A stretch of DNA of 64,000 nt from Branchiostoma floridae. Its lineage: Eukaryota; Chordata; Leptocardii; Amphioxiformes; Branchiostomatidae. Below are positions 32,350 through 42,549 of the stretch, piece by piece (the first letter of the stretch is position 1; every line of letters begins with the position of its first letter). The stretch covers positions 21,730,014 through 21,794,013 of the forward strand of contig NC_049983.1 of the NCBI RefSeq assembly GCF_000003815.2, written 5' to 3'. Below the pieces are notes generated by a model. It did not search any database and was not told the DNA's origin. It saw only the letters and a list, made by a program, of their open reading frames with translations. The translations under genes were made by a program, and so were the position numbers.

Positions 32350-32443
32350 ATACGCTACTGGCACACCGACGTCTGTCGCGACGTTACGTCATTCAACAAA
32401 CAACAAAGAACGCCAGCACAAAACATACAAAAGAGCTGTCACC

Positions 32444-35400
32444 ATGAGTGATACAAATGACCGTCCTGAAAAATTAAGGTCCTGCATGGAACAAGAGAAA
32501 CCAAGTACAGCTGTACAAGCGGGCAATGACCCACAATTAGAGGAAGAAGAGGACATGTCGTCAGAGGTGGCACAACAAGAACATGGTACAAGCACCTCGT
32601 CAGAAAGCGATTGGGACGACATGTCAAGTGACGAAGATACCAGCACTGAAGAAGATGAAAGTGATGACGAAACAGACTTCGATGACCTGCTCGAGGAAGG
32701 CCTTGAGCTATTAAAGAGGGAAAACCTTGACAAAGCCGAATTGATGATAGCAAAGGCTCTCCGGTCTTTAGGAGGAAAATCCGCCACCAGCCAACGCCTG
32801 ACAAAGTGCTTCCTGGGTCTCGGTGATGTCTACAAAAGTCGAGCCAAGATATCTCGGGAAGCACAGCATTTCATCAAAGCATCGGCTCTCTACAACTCAG
32901 CTCTGAGTCGGTGTCAACTTCCTGAAGAACGAAAGGACATCGCCACAATGATTCGCTCCTTGGAAAGTGAGTTTATCGCCACAATCGTTCCTGCAAGCAG
33001 TGATAAAAACAGGGGAGACACTTTTACAGGTAGCAGAAAACATCAAGAAAAGCTGGCCGAGATTCGCGAAAAGTGCAAAGCTTCTCTGCACGAGATAACC
33101 GCGGTGTCAGATCAAGAGAAAGAGCTCACCACCGAAGATGCGAGAAAGGAAGTGGAGAAACAAAGAGCAGATGCAATACGTAACCTTTGCCACCAAACTA
33201 CATCGAACATGAAAGCCTTTGTTTGCGACATGGTTGATGAATGCATCGCTGTCATCGGAGATCCGCCTTCTAAATACGCTATCATTGGACTTGGGTCCCT
33301 CGCACGAGAGGAAATGACACCATATTCCGACCTCGAATTCGCTATTCTGATAGAGGAAGGTCGGGATGGCGAAGACACCAAACAGTACTTTCGCACGTTG
33401 ACGAACCTCCTTCACTTAAAGGTGGTCAACCTTGGAGAAACCATCCTCCCGTCACTCGCCATCAAGACCCTGAACGACTACACTTCGGGGAAAGGAAACG
33501 ACAACTGGTTCTTTGACGACGGACCTAACGGGTTTGCCTTTGACGGAGCCATGCCCTGGGCATGTAAGATACCACTTGGTCGTCCCCCAACAGAAAACAA
33601 ACCGTGGTCAGTAGAGCTGATAGGCACACCCGCCGACCTGGCCCGGAATCAGACAGAAGAAATGGTTCTCAAAGAAGGTTACAACTTGGCAGACGTCCTT
33701 TCCAAAGTAACATTCGTGACAGGAAATCGGTTCCTTGTAGACGATTACAACAGAAGAGTGAGGGCTATCCTCTGTCAGCAAGTGGACCCAGTGGACCAGA
33801 CAGATGCCGATGGATGTTCGGGTGGTTCCAAACTAACCATTGGCCAGAGGAAAGCAAGCATAACCCTCTGCGAAGATCTGACGCGATTTTCCGCAGATGT
33901 ATGCCTGACAGACCTGGGTAGATTGTACCAGGTGAAGAAGGAGATCTACAGGCTACCTACTCTTATGGTCAATGGATTGGCAACTTTCCACGGCCTCTAT
34001 GAACAAACGCCCTGGGATGCAGTCACGCAGCTTCACAGTGACGGAGTCTTGAATGCAGAGGCAATACACAATCTTCATTTCGTTCTCGCTTTCGCCAGTG
34101 AGGTGCGCCTTCGTTCTTACTTGGCTAACGAGAGAGGTAAGGGCGATCTGATCGTCGCGCGGCGTTACAAGGCTTCTGACCAGTCCGATTTGGGCACCCA
34201 CGTCGACCTTCAAGGGTTGTTTCCAGGAATAGGAAACGATCTCTTGCACCGCTACCTCTGCACAGTCATCCCACTTGAAGCAAAAACAGAGGCCTTTCTT
34301 GACGCGCTCATCGGCGCTGATCAAGGAGTGACAGACAAGTTTGGAAATTTGTTTGATGACTCTCCCCTGACAAAAGGCCTTGTTCATCTCCGCCTCCTAC
34401 AGTACCCACACGCCAAGGATTCCCTTCTGCTAGCTCTGAAAGAAGCCAGGTCTGGGGACGTTTCACCCCAGCATCTTTCAGAAGTCTTGTCAACCCTAGC
34501 GTACGTGCACAAGGAACTCGGAGAAAATAGCTGCGCTCTGGAACTGAGAAAAGAGCGACTTGAGCTGGTAAGACGCGACGTCGACCGATTTGGGAAGTCG
34601 GCTCTCGTTGAATGTCTCCTGGGCATGGGATATTCCTACACTGAGATGAATAAGAGCGAGGAAGCCATCAGGGCACTTGAGGAGGCTCTGAGCTACGTAA
34701 AGGCTAGGGACATTCAGAGCAAAGCAGATATTCTATGTGCTATTGGCCAGGCTTACCATGGCAATGACGACTATTCAAGAGCCTTGGAATATTTCACCGA
34801 AGTCAAAGTGATTGCTGAGAGATTACGCAGGAAAACTCCTGACGACATGCTCCTTCCGGATGTGCTCATTAACATCGCCGCTGTCTTCCGCTCCCAAGCC
34901 AGGCTGGAGGACGCCATCAGGAGCTACGAAGAGGCCATTTGTATGTACAGACAAGTATTCGGGAATGGCGTGGCACATCCAGACATGTCCCTTGCCCTGA
35001 CAAACCTCGGTCTTACGTACAGGGACCTTGGGATGCACAAAAAGGCCGTTGCTCTCTACGAGGAAGCCTTGTACATTGAGAAACTGATGTTTGGAGAAGA
35101 TGCGAAGAACGAGTCCATGGGCGCGATTTTGATCAAAATTTCGGGTGATTACTTTTACCTTGGACGGTACAGGAAGTGCTTGGCTATCCTTGACGAAGCT
35201 CTACAAATCTACCAGTCTTCTCCAGACGGAGAGAGAGCTTTGGGAAATGTATGGACAAACATTGGTAACGCACACCGTCGGCTTGGGCATTACGTTCGGG
35301 CTTTAAAGTTTTACCAGAAGGCATATAAGCAGGCCATCCGCCTGTCTGAACCCGATAAGCCGAACCTCCTCGTTGCCGCGGCACTGAAAAACCTGGGCAA

Positions 35401-36760
35401 CGTGAGCAATGATTTGGGGCAACACGAGGACGCGTTGGCGTTTCATCAACAAGCTCTCGACATGACGACCCTAGTGCACGGTGAAGGCGTCAGTCATCCC
35501 GATGTGGCCGATTCGTTGTACAACTTGTCCTACACCTACGACGAGATGGAAGACGTGGGAAGCAGCTTGCATTTCGGAGAGAGGGCGTTGTCCATGTATG
35601 ACGAAATCTTCGGGCCCGACAGACCCCACAAATGCAAAGCAGAGATATTGTCGATCTTAGGCACTACGTACCTAAGCCAAGGCGACACCCAGAAGGCATT
35701 AGACTATCTGCACAAGTCGTTGTCATACCTCCAGCAGATGTCCGACAGAGAAGAAGAACATCTTCCTACAACATCAGTGGTTCTCGGCAATATAGCGCAA
35801 GCCTACCAATTCCAGGGAGACTTCAAGATGGCAAAAGAATACGTTGTGAAGTCACTCGAAATAGAACGAGGCCTTTACGAGGACGAGTCCCATCCAATGA
35901 TAATGGAATCCATCAACAATCTTGGCTCCATTTGCTATCTGCTAGGAGAGACTGAAGAGGCGATCTCGCTCCTTTCGAAGTCCCTGTCTGCCTTTATCGA
36001 TCACGTTGGAGAGGGCGTACCACACATGAAGGTTGTTACGGGTCACCTCAATCTCGGCGCTGCATACGATCGGGTAGGACGTTACGATGAGGCAGTTACA
36101 CACCTACAGAGTGCCATGGACATGCAGACACAGCTCCATGGCGACGAGCCCCATCCCGACACGGCTGCGATACTGATGAAGCTGGCCTCCGTTCGCTCCA
36201 ACCTAGGACAACAAGAAGAAGCAATCGGACTGTACCAGCGGTCCCTCGATATGTTTTGGCTCATATACGGCGATGCGGTACCGCACAGTGATACAGGGTC
36301 CTGCCTGATTAACATGGGACAGGCACACAGACGGTTGGGTGATTACAGCAGAGCAATCTCATGTCATCTCGAAGGGCTAGAGGTGCTCAACGCTTTCTAT
36401 GGATCCGAGAGTCTACACCCAGCCGTTGTCTTGGCCACGCACAGACTGGGAGAGATCTACTTTGAGCATGGAGACTTTAACGAGGCTTTCACAACCTTCA
36501 AACGACACTTGGACATGCTGTCGCGTCTCCATGGGGACGACGACCGATCTCCGGCTCTGGCCGACTGCTTGTGCAACTTGGGAAGGACGTGCCAAGCACT
36601 TCAACGGAAGGAAGAGTCCGTCGACTTTCTTCAACGGGGACTCTGCGTGCTCGAAGAACTCAAAACAGCAAATGAAGGACAATTCACTGACCACGACATT
36701 GAGTTGGATATAGCCACCGTCAGGTCTCTCCTTGATCAAGCGAATAGATTGCCTCCTTAG
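32444..36760 (+). CDS. NTase-TPR protein gene B (nucleotidyltransferase-like domain plus TPR array)
   Basis: Intact 1438-aa frame in one exon. Start chosen at ACCATGAGT (32444) because TTTCTCAG at 32342-32349 looks like a splice acceptor, which would make the 55 codons before the ATG partly intron. Residues about 25-100 are acidic and Ser-rich. Residues 105-175 are helical and TPR-like (LELLKRENLDKAELMIAKAL). At about 282-303 lies an NTase-fold signature, GLGSLAREE then [10 protein letters not shown], with the GS and Asp-x-Glu metal-binding pattern of DUF294/GlnD-type enzymes. About 17 TPRs follow to the end, many with kinesin-light-chain style G..HP....L.NLG spacing. TPRs imply a protein-binding scaffold; whether the NTase is active is unknown. 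Paralog of the gene at 14267-17821, in opposite orientation. Confidence 0.9.
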   Translation: MSDTNDRPEKLRSCMEQEKPSTAVQAGNDPQLEEEEDMSSEVAQQEHGTSTSSESDWDDMSSDEDTSTEEDESDDETDFDDLLEEGLELLKRENLDKAELMIAKALRSLGGKSATSQRLTKCFLGLGDVYKSRAKISREAQHFIKASALYNSALSRCQLPEERKDIATMIRSLESEFIATIVPASSDKNRGDTFTGSRKHQEKLAEIREKCKASLHEITAVSDQEKELTTEDARKEVEKQRADAIRNLCHQTTSNMKAFVCDMVDECIAVIGDPPSKYAIIGLGSLAREEMTPYSDLEFAILIEEGRDGEDTKQYFRTLTNLLHLKVVNLGETILPSLAIKTLNDYTSGKGNDNWFFDDGPNGFAFDGAMPWACKIPLGRPPTENKPWSVELIGTPADLARNQTEEMVLKEGYNLADVLSKVTFVTGNRFLVDDYNRRVRAILCQQVDPVDQTDADGCSGGSKLTIGQRKASITLCEDLTRFSADVCLTDLGRLYQVKKEIYRLPTLMVNGLATFHGLYEQTPWDAVTQLHSDGVLNAEAIHNLHFVLAFASEVRLRSYLANERGKGDLIVARRYKASDQSDLGTHVDLQGLFPGIGNDLLHRYLCTVIPLEAKTEAFLDALIGADQGVTDKFGNLFDDSPLTKGLVHLRLLQYPHAKDSLLLALKEARSGDVSPQHLSEVLSTLAYVHKELGENSCALELRKERLELVRRDVDRFGKSALVECLLGMGYSYTEMNKSEEAIRALEEALSYVKARDIQSKADILCAIGQAYHGNDDYSRALEYFTEVKVIAERLRRKTPDDMLLPDVLINIAAVFRSQARLEDAIRSYEEAICMYRQVFGNGVAHPDMSLALTNLGLTYRDLGMHKKAVALYEEALYIEKLMFGEDAKNESMGAILIKISGDYFYLGRYRKCLAILDEALQIYQSSPDGERALGNVWTNIGNAHRRLGHYVRALKFYQKAYKQAIRLSEPDKPNLLVAAALKNLGNVSNDLGQHEDALAFHQQALDMTTLVHGEGVSHPDVADSLYNLSYTYDEMEDVGSSLHFGERALSMYDEIFGPDRPHKCKAEILSILGTTYLSQGDTQKALDYLHKSLSYLQQMSDREEEHLPTTSVVLGNIAQAYQFQGDFKMAKEYVVKSLEIERGLYEDESHPMIMESINNLGSICYLLGETEEAISLLSKSLSAFIDHVGEGVPHMKVVTGHLNLGAAYDRVGRYDEAVTHLQSAMDMQTQLHGDEPHPDTAAILMKLASVRSNLGQQEEAIGLYQRSLDMFWLIYGDAVPHSDTGSCLINMGQAHRRLGDYSRAISCHLEGLEVLNAFYGSESLHPAVVLATHRLGEIYFEHGDFNEAFTTFKRHLDMLSRLHGDDDRSPALADCLCNLGRTCQALQRKEESVDFLQRGLCVLEELKTANEGQFTDHDIELDIATVRSLLDQANRLPP

Positions 36761-37699
36761 AGCTAAAAGTCGTGTTTTTCTAATGCTACAAGTCAAGAAG
36801 ATACATATATGCTATCGCTGCACGCGTACGTGATCTTCGCGCAGCAAACTATGCCATGTTCCATTGAGCTATATGATTCAACCGAAGTATGGTGCCCCTG
36901 ACTAACCATATACTTTGCAAAATAAGACAGAGATTATGGGAAAGGCTAACGTTCAACTAATCAATTACTGGTAGGACTATGGTGCATCTTCGCACACACA
37001 GCATCTCTGTTACCTTGAACATTGACATTAAACCATCTGTGTTCCTTTGATTGATATGAGGATTTGATTGATAAAAGACATTAAAATGGTGCCTGGCGCC
37101 TGCCGGATTCATTATACGAGAAATGAGTGAAACTTCCTGGATAGCGAATACAGAATTTTCATTGACGCCGTACATATTATGATTTGAATCCTCCGACGAC
37201 CATGTTGGCGGGTAATTGATTAATCAGTAGCATCTTCGAGTGGTTAACACGCTGTAATCCAACATGGCGCAGATGACGTCACATGAAAAAAAACTGTATA
37301 CTTCATTGACGCAACGTGCGCCAAATCCTGCATTACATATTCATATTTCTGAGCCATCTATTGACGCACAGCACTTCGGGAATAATCAAATCATTACTCA
37401 CATGTCAGTCACCACACCCGTGTGAGAACATGTGCCTTCAGTAGAGGAAAGGAAAACAATTACTTTTTTTTCATTTGCCAGAAAGAACTATTCATTACTA
37501 ATTGTTTTTCTTTGCTAGCGGTCGCTTGGTTACGTTAAATTGAAGGAGCTGAAAAAAGTGGTCTTACGAATTATTTCAGTACTTTTCCGCGTCACCCACA
37601 CATACTGTGTCAAAAGCCAGGTTAACGTTCTCACGTACGTGCGTATACGTAATAGCTGCGTATATACTCGAGTCCGTATGAGGTCCGTGTGGTATTCTA

Positions 37700-37884
37700 T
37701 AGCCTCCACCAGGCTTCACAGGTCTGGAAACATAGTAGAAATTTGACAAATATAGACACATGCCAGAGGTGCTAGCTGTCCGAGGAGTTTGGTTTGCGAC
37801 CAGCTAACTCCACTGGCATTTTATCTGGCTATATTTGTCCAATTTGAATTTTTCCTAGCGACCTGTGGAGCCTGGTAGAAGCTA
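37700..37884. mobile_element. MITE with TAGCCTCCACCAGGCTTC ends
   Basis: TAGCCTCCACCAGGCTTCAC and GTGGAGCCTGGTAGAAGCTA face each other 185 bp apart. The internal palindromes ACATGCCAGAGG and CCACTGGCATT continue inward. Same family as 28133-28289. Confidence 0.65.
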
Positions 37885-38392
37885 AGACAGCCATACGGAC
37901 TATCATACGCACGTCTGAACCCACCCAAACCAGACCATTTCCACTAGACGACGATCGCCGAGCAGCGACCATAACTGGATCTTTGTTACCCTTGGTTTCA
38001 TAATGGAAAAATGAAGCAAGATTTAAAGGTAGACAACAAAACACAAACAACGTAAACAAAATCGTTCTTCTGACTTGAAAGTTTATCTGTTTGGGTAGAA
38101 GTCATCCTGATTAATAAGGTTGAACTATGATATCCAACACAGAAAATTGACCCACCCAAAAGTTTGACTGAGCGATGCTTTGTCGAGGAATGGACGATCC
38201 ACTGCTTCTGTGACGTCACGTTATGTAGAAGTTGATCAGTTGAAAATTTGGGCAAGTCCAGTTTTTGTGTTGGAAATTACAGTTTAACTTTATCCTTAAA
38301 ATCATTCTTTATCTATGAAATTCTTTGAACTCTGTGAACATTTGGCCTCTCCGCGGTCGCATGGTCTACCGAAAAGTGGATGTTAGATAACC

Positions 38393-38441
38393 TGGGTGTA
38401 CAAAATCTCTCCCTGGCTGGGTGTACAAAATCTCTCCCTGA
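38393..38441. repeat. 24-bp tandem duplication
   Basis: TGGGTGTACAAAATCTCTCC occurs twice in a row with one difference after it. Confidence 0.85.
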
Positions 38442-38594
38442 CCCCACGCTATGTGGTGGCCGGCCGCTAGGAGCGCGATTTAGTCAGGAGTGTTAGATAA
38501 CAATGATGACGTTTTTTTTTTTCTATTTGCTTTTCAACAGACGAGGACAATGTGGCACTGCACTCAAGTTAGTAACTTATATTAACAGTGTTAC

Positions 38595-38790
38595 ACGGTA
38601 CAAACAGAAGGTAAAGCTAGTCTTTTACCTCCCCGACCGAAGTCAGGTACCCATTTTTACACCTGGGTGAAGTGAGGAAGGTCGTGTAAAGTGCCTTTCC
38701 CAAGGGCACAACGTCGGGGGCACGGCGGGGATCGAACTCAGGACCTATAGATTCCGAGCCGAACGCTCTACCAGTTACGCCACGCCCGAT
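38595..38790 (-). mobile_element. tRNA-derived SINE
   Basis: On the minus strand the head reads GTGGCGTAACTGGTAGAGCG (A box) and GGTCCTGAGTTCGATCC (B box), followed by a body ending AAATGGGTACCTGACTTCGG. A T-run at 38511-38522 may be the tail on the other strand, which would place the end further left. It is not a working tRNA because no anticodon arm or acceptor stem can be formed. Confidence 0.75.
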
Positions 38791-38933
38791 GACGTTTAGC
38801 AATGATGACATAAACAATGATGACGTTTAGCAAATAAGAAGTGTTGAATCACTCGGTGAATATTCATTTTATTTTAAAATCATGCATGAAGACATCTAAT
38901 TTGACAAGACTGATCGCGCACACACAAATCGAA

Positions 38934-41900
38934 ATGTTGCGAATCATGGCACCGGTGTGGTTTCTTCTCGTGTCCAGCCTAATACTGGCGTTTTCGTCCC
39001 CTCTACAGTGCCCAGACAGCTGCCATATGACCGACAAGTACGGAACTGTCTGGGACAAGAGAAATGGCCTCTTCTGTACCTGTCCTCGGGTAGATATCAC
39101 AAACGGGCCGCCGTGCTCCTGGGTGGGATACAGAGTGCCTTACACCTTCTCTCCGTGCCTGGACGCCATACCGACCGACTTCCGCGCGGAGACTCGCTCC
39201 ATCATCATCCGCCACCTCCGTGAGTCTACCCTCGCGGTGCGGTCCTTCCCGACAGTTCCGAACCTCCAGCTCCTGAAGATAGAGAAGTCCAACGTCTCGA
39301 ATATCCAGCCGGGAGCTTTCCAGGGTCTCCCATTTCTGGAGAGGCTCTACCTTAATACTAACCGTATCTCCAGTCTAGGTAGGTTGGCAGCTGTTCTAAC
39401 ATTTGTTATGTTGATGTTTACCTTCACAGAAGGGAAACATATTGTCCTTGTTCAGTTTCCTTATCTTCTTCTCCCTTCCAAATATGGTTAGGTTATGTCT
39501 GGTCAGGTAATGTTAATGACCAGGACCGGACGGCTGTCACCATGGTTACCCTTTTTATGGTGTCCAATTACGTTATGTAGCAACTGGCTAGACAGTACTG
39601 CAGGGCTGTGATTGATTAGGAATAATCAGAGCACTAGACTGTCAGGCTGGACTATATGAAGGTAAACAATAACTTAACATCATGTATTTGTCTGCAAATG
39701 CTGCCTTTCTGTCTTTACTCTTTTTATACTCCCAATCATAAACATAGCAGCCATAACCAAATGCTGATTAATTTTGAAAAGGGTGAGGAGCAAAATAACG
39801 CATTTTAATAGAACATTTGAATGATGTCCCTGTAGATCAACAATTTACCAATCAGTTGGTAACATGTACAGGGAGACCCAGTTCCAATCCAGGGAAGGGC
39901 ACCCGTTTTTCGGTAGGGACGTAAAATGGGAGGAGCCTCAAGAAAGTTTAAGAGCTAGGAGCCCCTCCCTGTAGCATACCCTACTACTGAAACAGCAAGG
40001 AAACCTACTGACCTATGTGACTTCCAGGGGTGTGGTCATTTTGAAATCAACTGGCAGTCATAAAAATCTGAACAACAAATTGAAATATTTCAATCTTAAG
40101 ATGTATCCGTTTACCTTTGTGCCAAATATAATCTCATTTGGTGGAAAAAGTGAGTTTTTTTTATCAAATCAATGGCATCATTTTAAGGACCCTCGCATAC
40201 GGGAATATACCACAAAGGCTTATACAATAATGCATTATTTTTCTAAAACAAGTGAATGATAAATGATTAAGGTGTTTTGGAATTCTATACAACTTCCCGA
40301 ATTATACAGTAACTACAGGGTATACAAATAACTGGCTCCAACTGCATATACATCACCATCCCTCCCAGTGATGTGACTAAATTAGTCTGACATGTGGGTT
40401 GTCACCTGCCAATTTAAATTATAAGCAATAATGGATGCGTGATGATTACATACATGTATATGAAATTCTGTGATAAAAACACAGGAAACAATATGACATC
40501 TTTCATTATCTTGTGCCGAATTTTAGTGGTAATATGTGGGTGGGGTCCTGTGGCGTAACGACAGGGTGTTTGGCCCACAGTGCAGTGGCCCTGGGTTAAA
40601 ATCCGTTGATATGCCACCCACTTTTTTGTACCTTTGGGCAAATCACTGAAAACGTCAAAAGTGACAAAATAAAATTTCCACAAAGGTCAGCTGTAGGAAA
40701 TGGCAGGTCAGAATAGATAGAACTACTCATAAATAAAACATGATGCAGAATCCATTTAAAAGGCTGCCGATTCACAGGATGATTCGTTTATGGTCTATAT
40801 GCTTGTGTTTTCATACCAACACATTTTCTGTATGTTATTTTTGTATAGCATTATATTGTAGGACTTGTATCTACGCTTGTTCTCTCTGTTTGCTTCACTG
40901 TGTTCACTGTGTTTCCAACTGCTGCTTTAAGACCGTTTTTGTTTACGAACTTTGTTTTGTTTTGTTTATCATCAGAGGATGACGCTTTCCTTGGCCTGAC
41001 GAAACTCGACTACTTGTACCTCGAAAGGAACAGGATTTCAGCGATATCCCAGCATGCTTTTCGCGGCCTCCCTTCCCTGGGCTCACTGCGTATGTCCCAG
41101 AACTACCTGAGCTCCCTGCCGGTTGACGCGCTGCTAGAGATTAAAAAGCTAATGATCGCAAACTTACACACGAACCTTATCACTAACATCGACAGCCAGG
41201 CCATGCGTCTGAACCAAAACCAGCGCCTGTTCCTCATGATCGGGTTGAACAAGCTGAGGTGCGACGAGAAGCTGACGTGGTTCATCTGCCACCTGCCGCT
41301 CCTGACCTTCATCGGGTTCCGCAAGGCGCTCAAGTGCGCTTCACCCGCCAGTCTGCGTGACACGCACCTCATCAACATGGCTGACGATGTCTGTCACACA
41401 GATACGGACGGGTTACAACAAATGCTCGCCTCTTCCGATCTGTACAACGACACCATTCCCACTGAAGAAATGCCACGCACAAACGTCCCAACGCGGTGTG
41501 AGACCATCTCCACACAGAACTACACTGACATACACACAAACAACATCCAAGTCTCTGAGCAAACGACTGTTGAAGTGGACATTATCATCCCTATCGGGGG
41601 AATAGACTTGGTCACCGCGAACGATGAGGAATGGATCTCCCGTTTTGCTATACTCACCGTCGCTTTTGCGGTGCCGTTTCTCGTGATGTTGGCATCGTTG
41701 GCGGTTGTGTTCATCCACAACCGCCGACAACGTGCACGTTTGGCGCACCCCAACGTCGCTCCTCCCGGACCTAACAGCGACGACTCCGGTCAAGGTCAAG
41801 GAATCCAGCCGTACGCAGTGGTCTACGACTACGAGGACTTGGATGAACCGCAGGCAACTGACAGAAACTCGGCATCAAACAGACCATCAACGCCCTCACA

Positions 41901-42549
41901 CCACCTGGCACCAGAAGACGACACGATTCAGCCGTACGCAGTGACATATGCTGAAGTGCCGGGAAGAGGTAAAAACGAGAAACATCAGTCGAGTGTGCGT
42001 ACCAACGACGAAGGCACAGAAGTGGGTCTACAGCAATTTGCACAGAACGGAGCCTCAAGGCGAGGCGATGGCCACAAACTTCAGTCATATGCAATGACGC
42101 GCTTTGACGACCAAGGGCAAGAAGACGGCTATAAAATCCTGCCGTATGCAATCGGCTATCCGGACTCCTCAGAAGTTGCCAGTGCAGATACTGATCACCC
42201 GCCACGTACAAATGTAGCAAACCAACAGGAGGCAATCGTCGAAAAACCGGTCACATCAAGAAATAGTATGTCGGCGACGACAGCAGTCGACGTGCATCCA
42301 AAATTCGAGAATACTGAGGCGGGAAATGTTCACCCAACAACAGGCAACGACGTGCCAAATGCAAGCAGGATGCTGTACAGGTTGCAGAACGCTGGTGCAG
42401 AAAATGAAGGCTCATCTGACGCAATGTACAACCGAACTGATGGACAACCTACTGGCTCCTCGAACACCCTGTACAATCCAGTTGATGGACAGTCTGACTG
42501 CAGGACAAGTGGGCGTCCAGTACTGTATGAAGAACAATCAAATGACTAG
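38934..42549 (+). CDS. LRR single-pass receptor with Tyr-repeat cytoplasmic tail, 2 exons
   Basis: Exons 38934-39378 and 40976-42549 (donor CTAG|GTAGGT, acceptor ATCATCAG), 672 aa. The start at MLRIM gives a signal peptide (PVWFLLVSSLILAFSS). A Cys-rich N-cap (CPDSCHMTDKYGTVW...CTCPRVD) leads to about five leucine-rich repeats split by the intron (LERLYLNTNRISSL; LDYLYLERNRISAI). A C-terminal cap (LRCDEKLTWFICHLP...C) follows, then a stalk, a membrane helix (FAILTVAFAVPFLVMLASLA) and a Arg-rich stop-transfer. The tail carries four related Tyr motifs (QPYAV at 41806, QPYAV at about 41928, QSYAM at about 42080, LPYAI at about 42138) and later MYNRT, LYNPV and LYEEQ, possible phosphotyrosine docking sites. 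It is probably a cell-surface adhesion or immune-type receptor; ligand unknown. Confidence 0.88.
39379..40975 (+). other. Intron of the LRR gene
   Basis: 1.6 kb. The LRR reading joins smoothly across it, so no exon seems to be missing. It holds a SINE at 40541-40690 and possibly a weak SINE-like B box (GACCCAGTTCCAATCC) near 39875. Confidence 0.7.
40541..40690 (+). mobile_element. tRNA-derived SINE
   Basis: Head GTGGCGTAACGACAGGGTGT (A-box-like) and CCTGGGTTAAAATCC (B-box-like), then ACCTTTGGGCAAATCAC and an AATAAAA-rich end. More decayed than the other two copies. Confidence 0.55.

Larger units (their letters stand above)
36761..38933. other. Intergenic region before the LRR gene; repeats only
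   Basis: Contains the MITE at 37700-37884, a fragment near 38296 of the 19641-type element, a 24-bp duplication and a SINE in reverse. No coding region supported. Confidence 0.5.
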
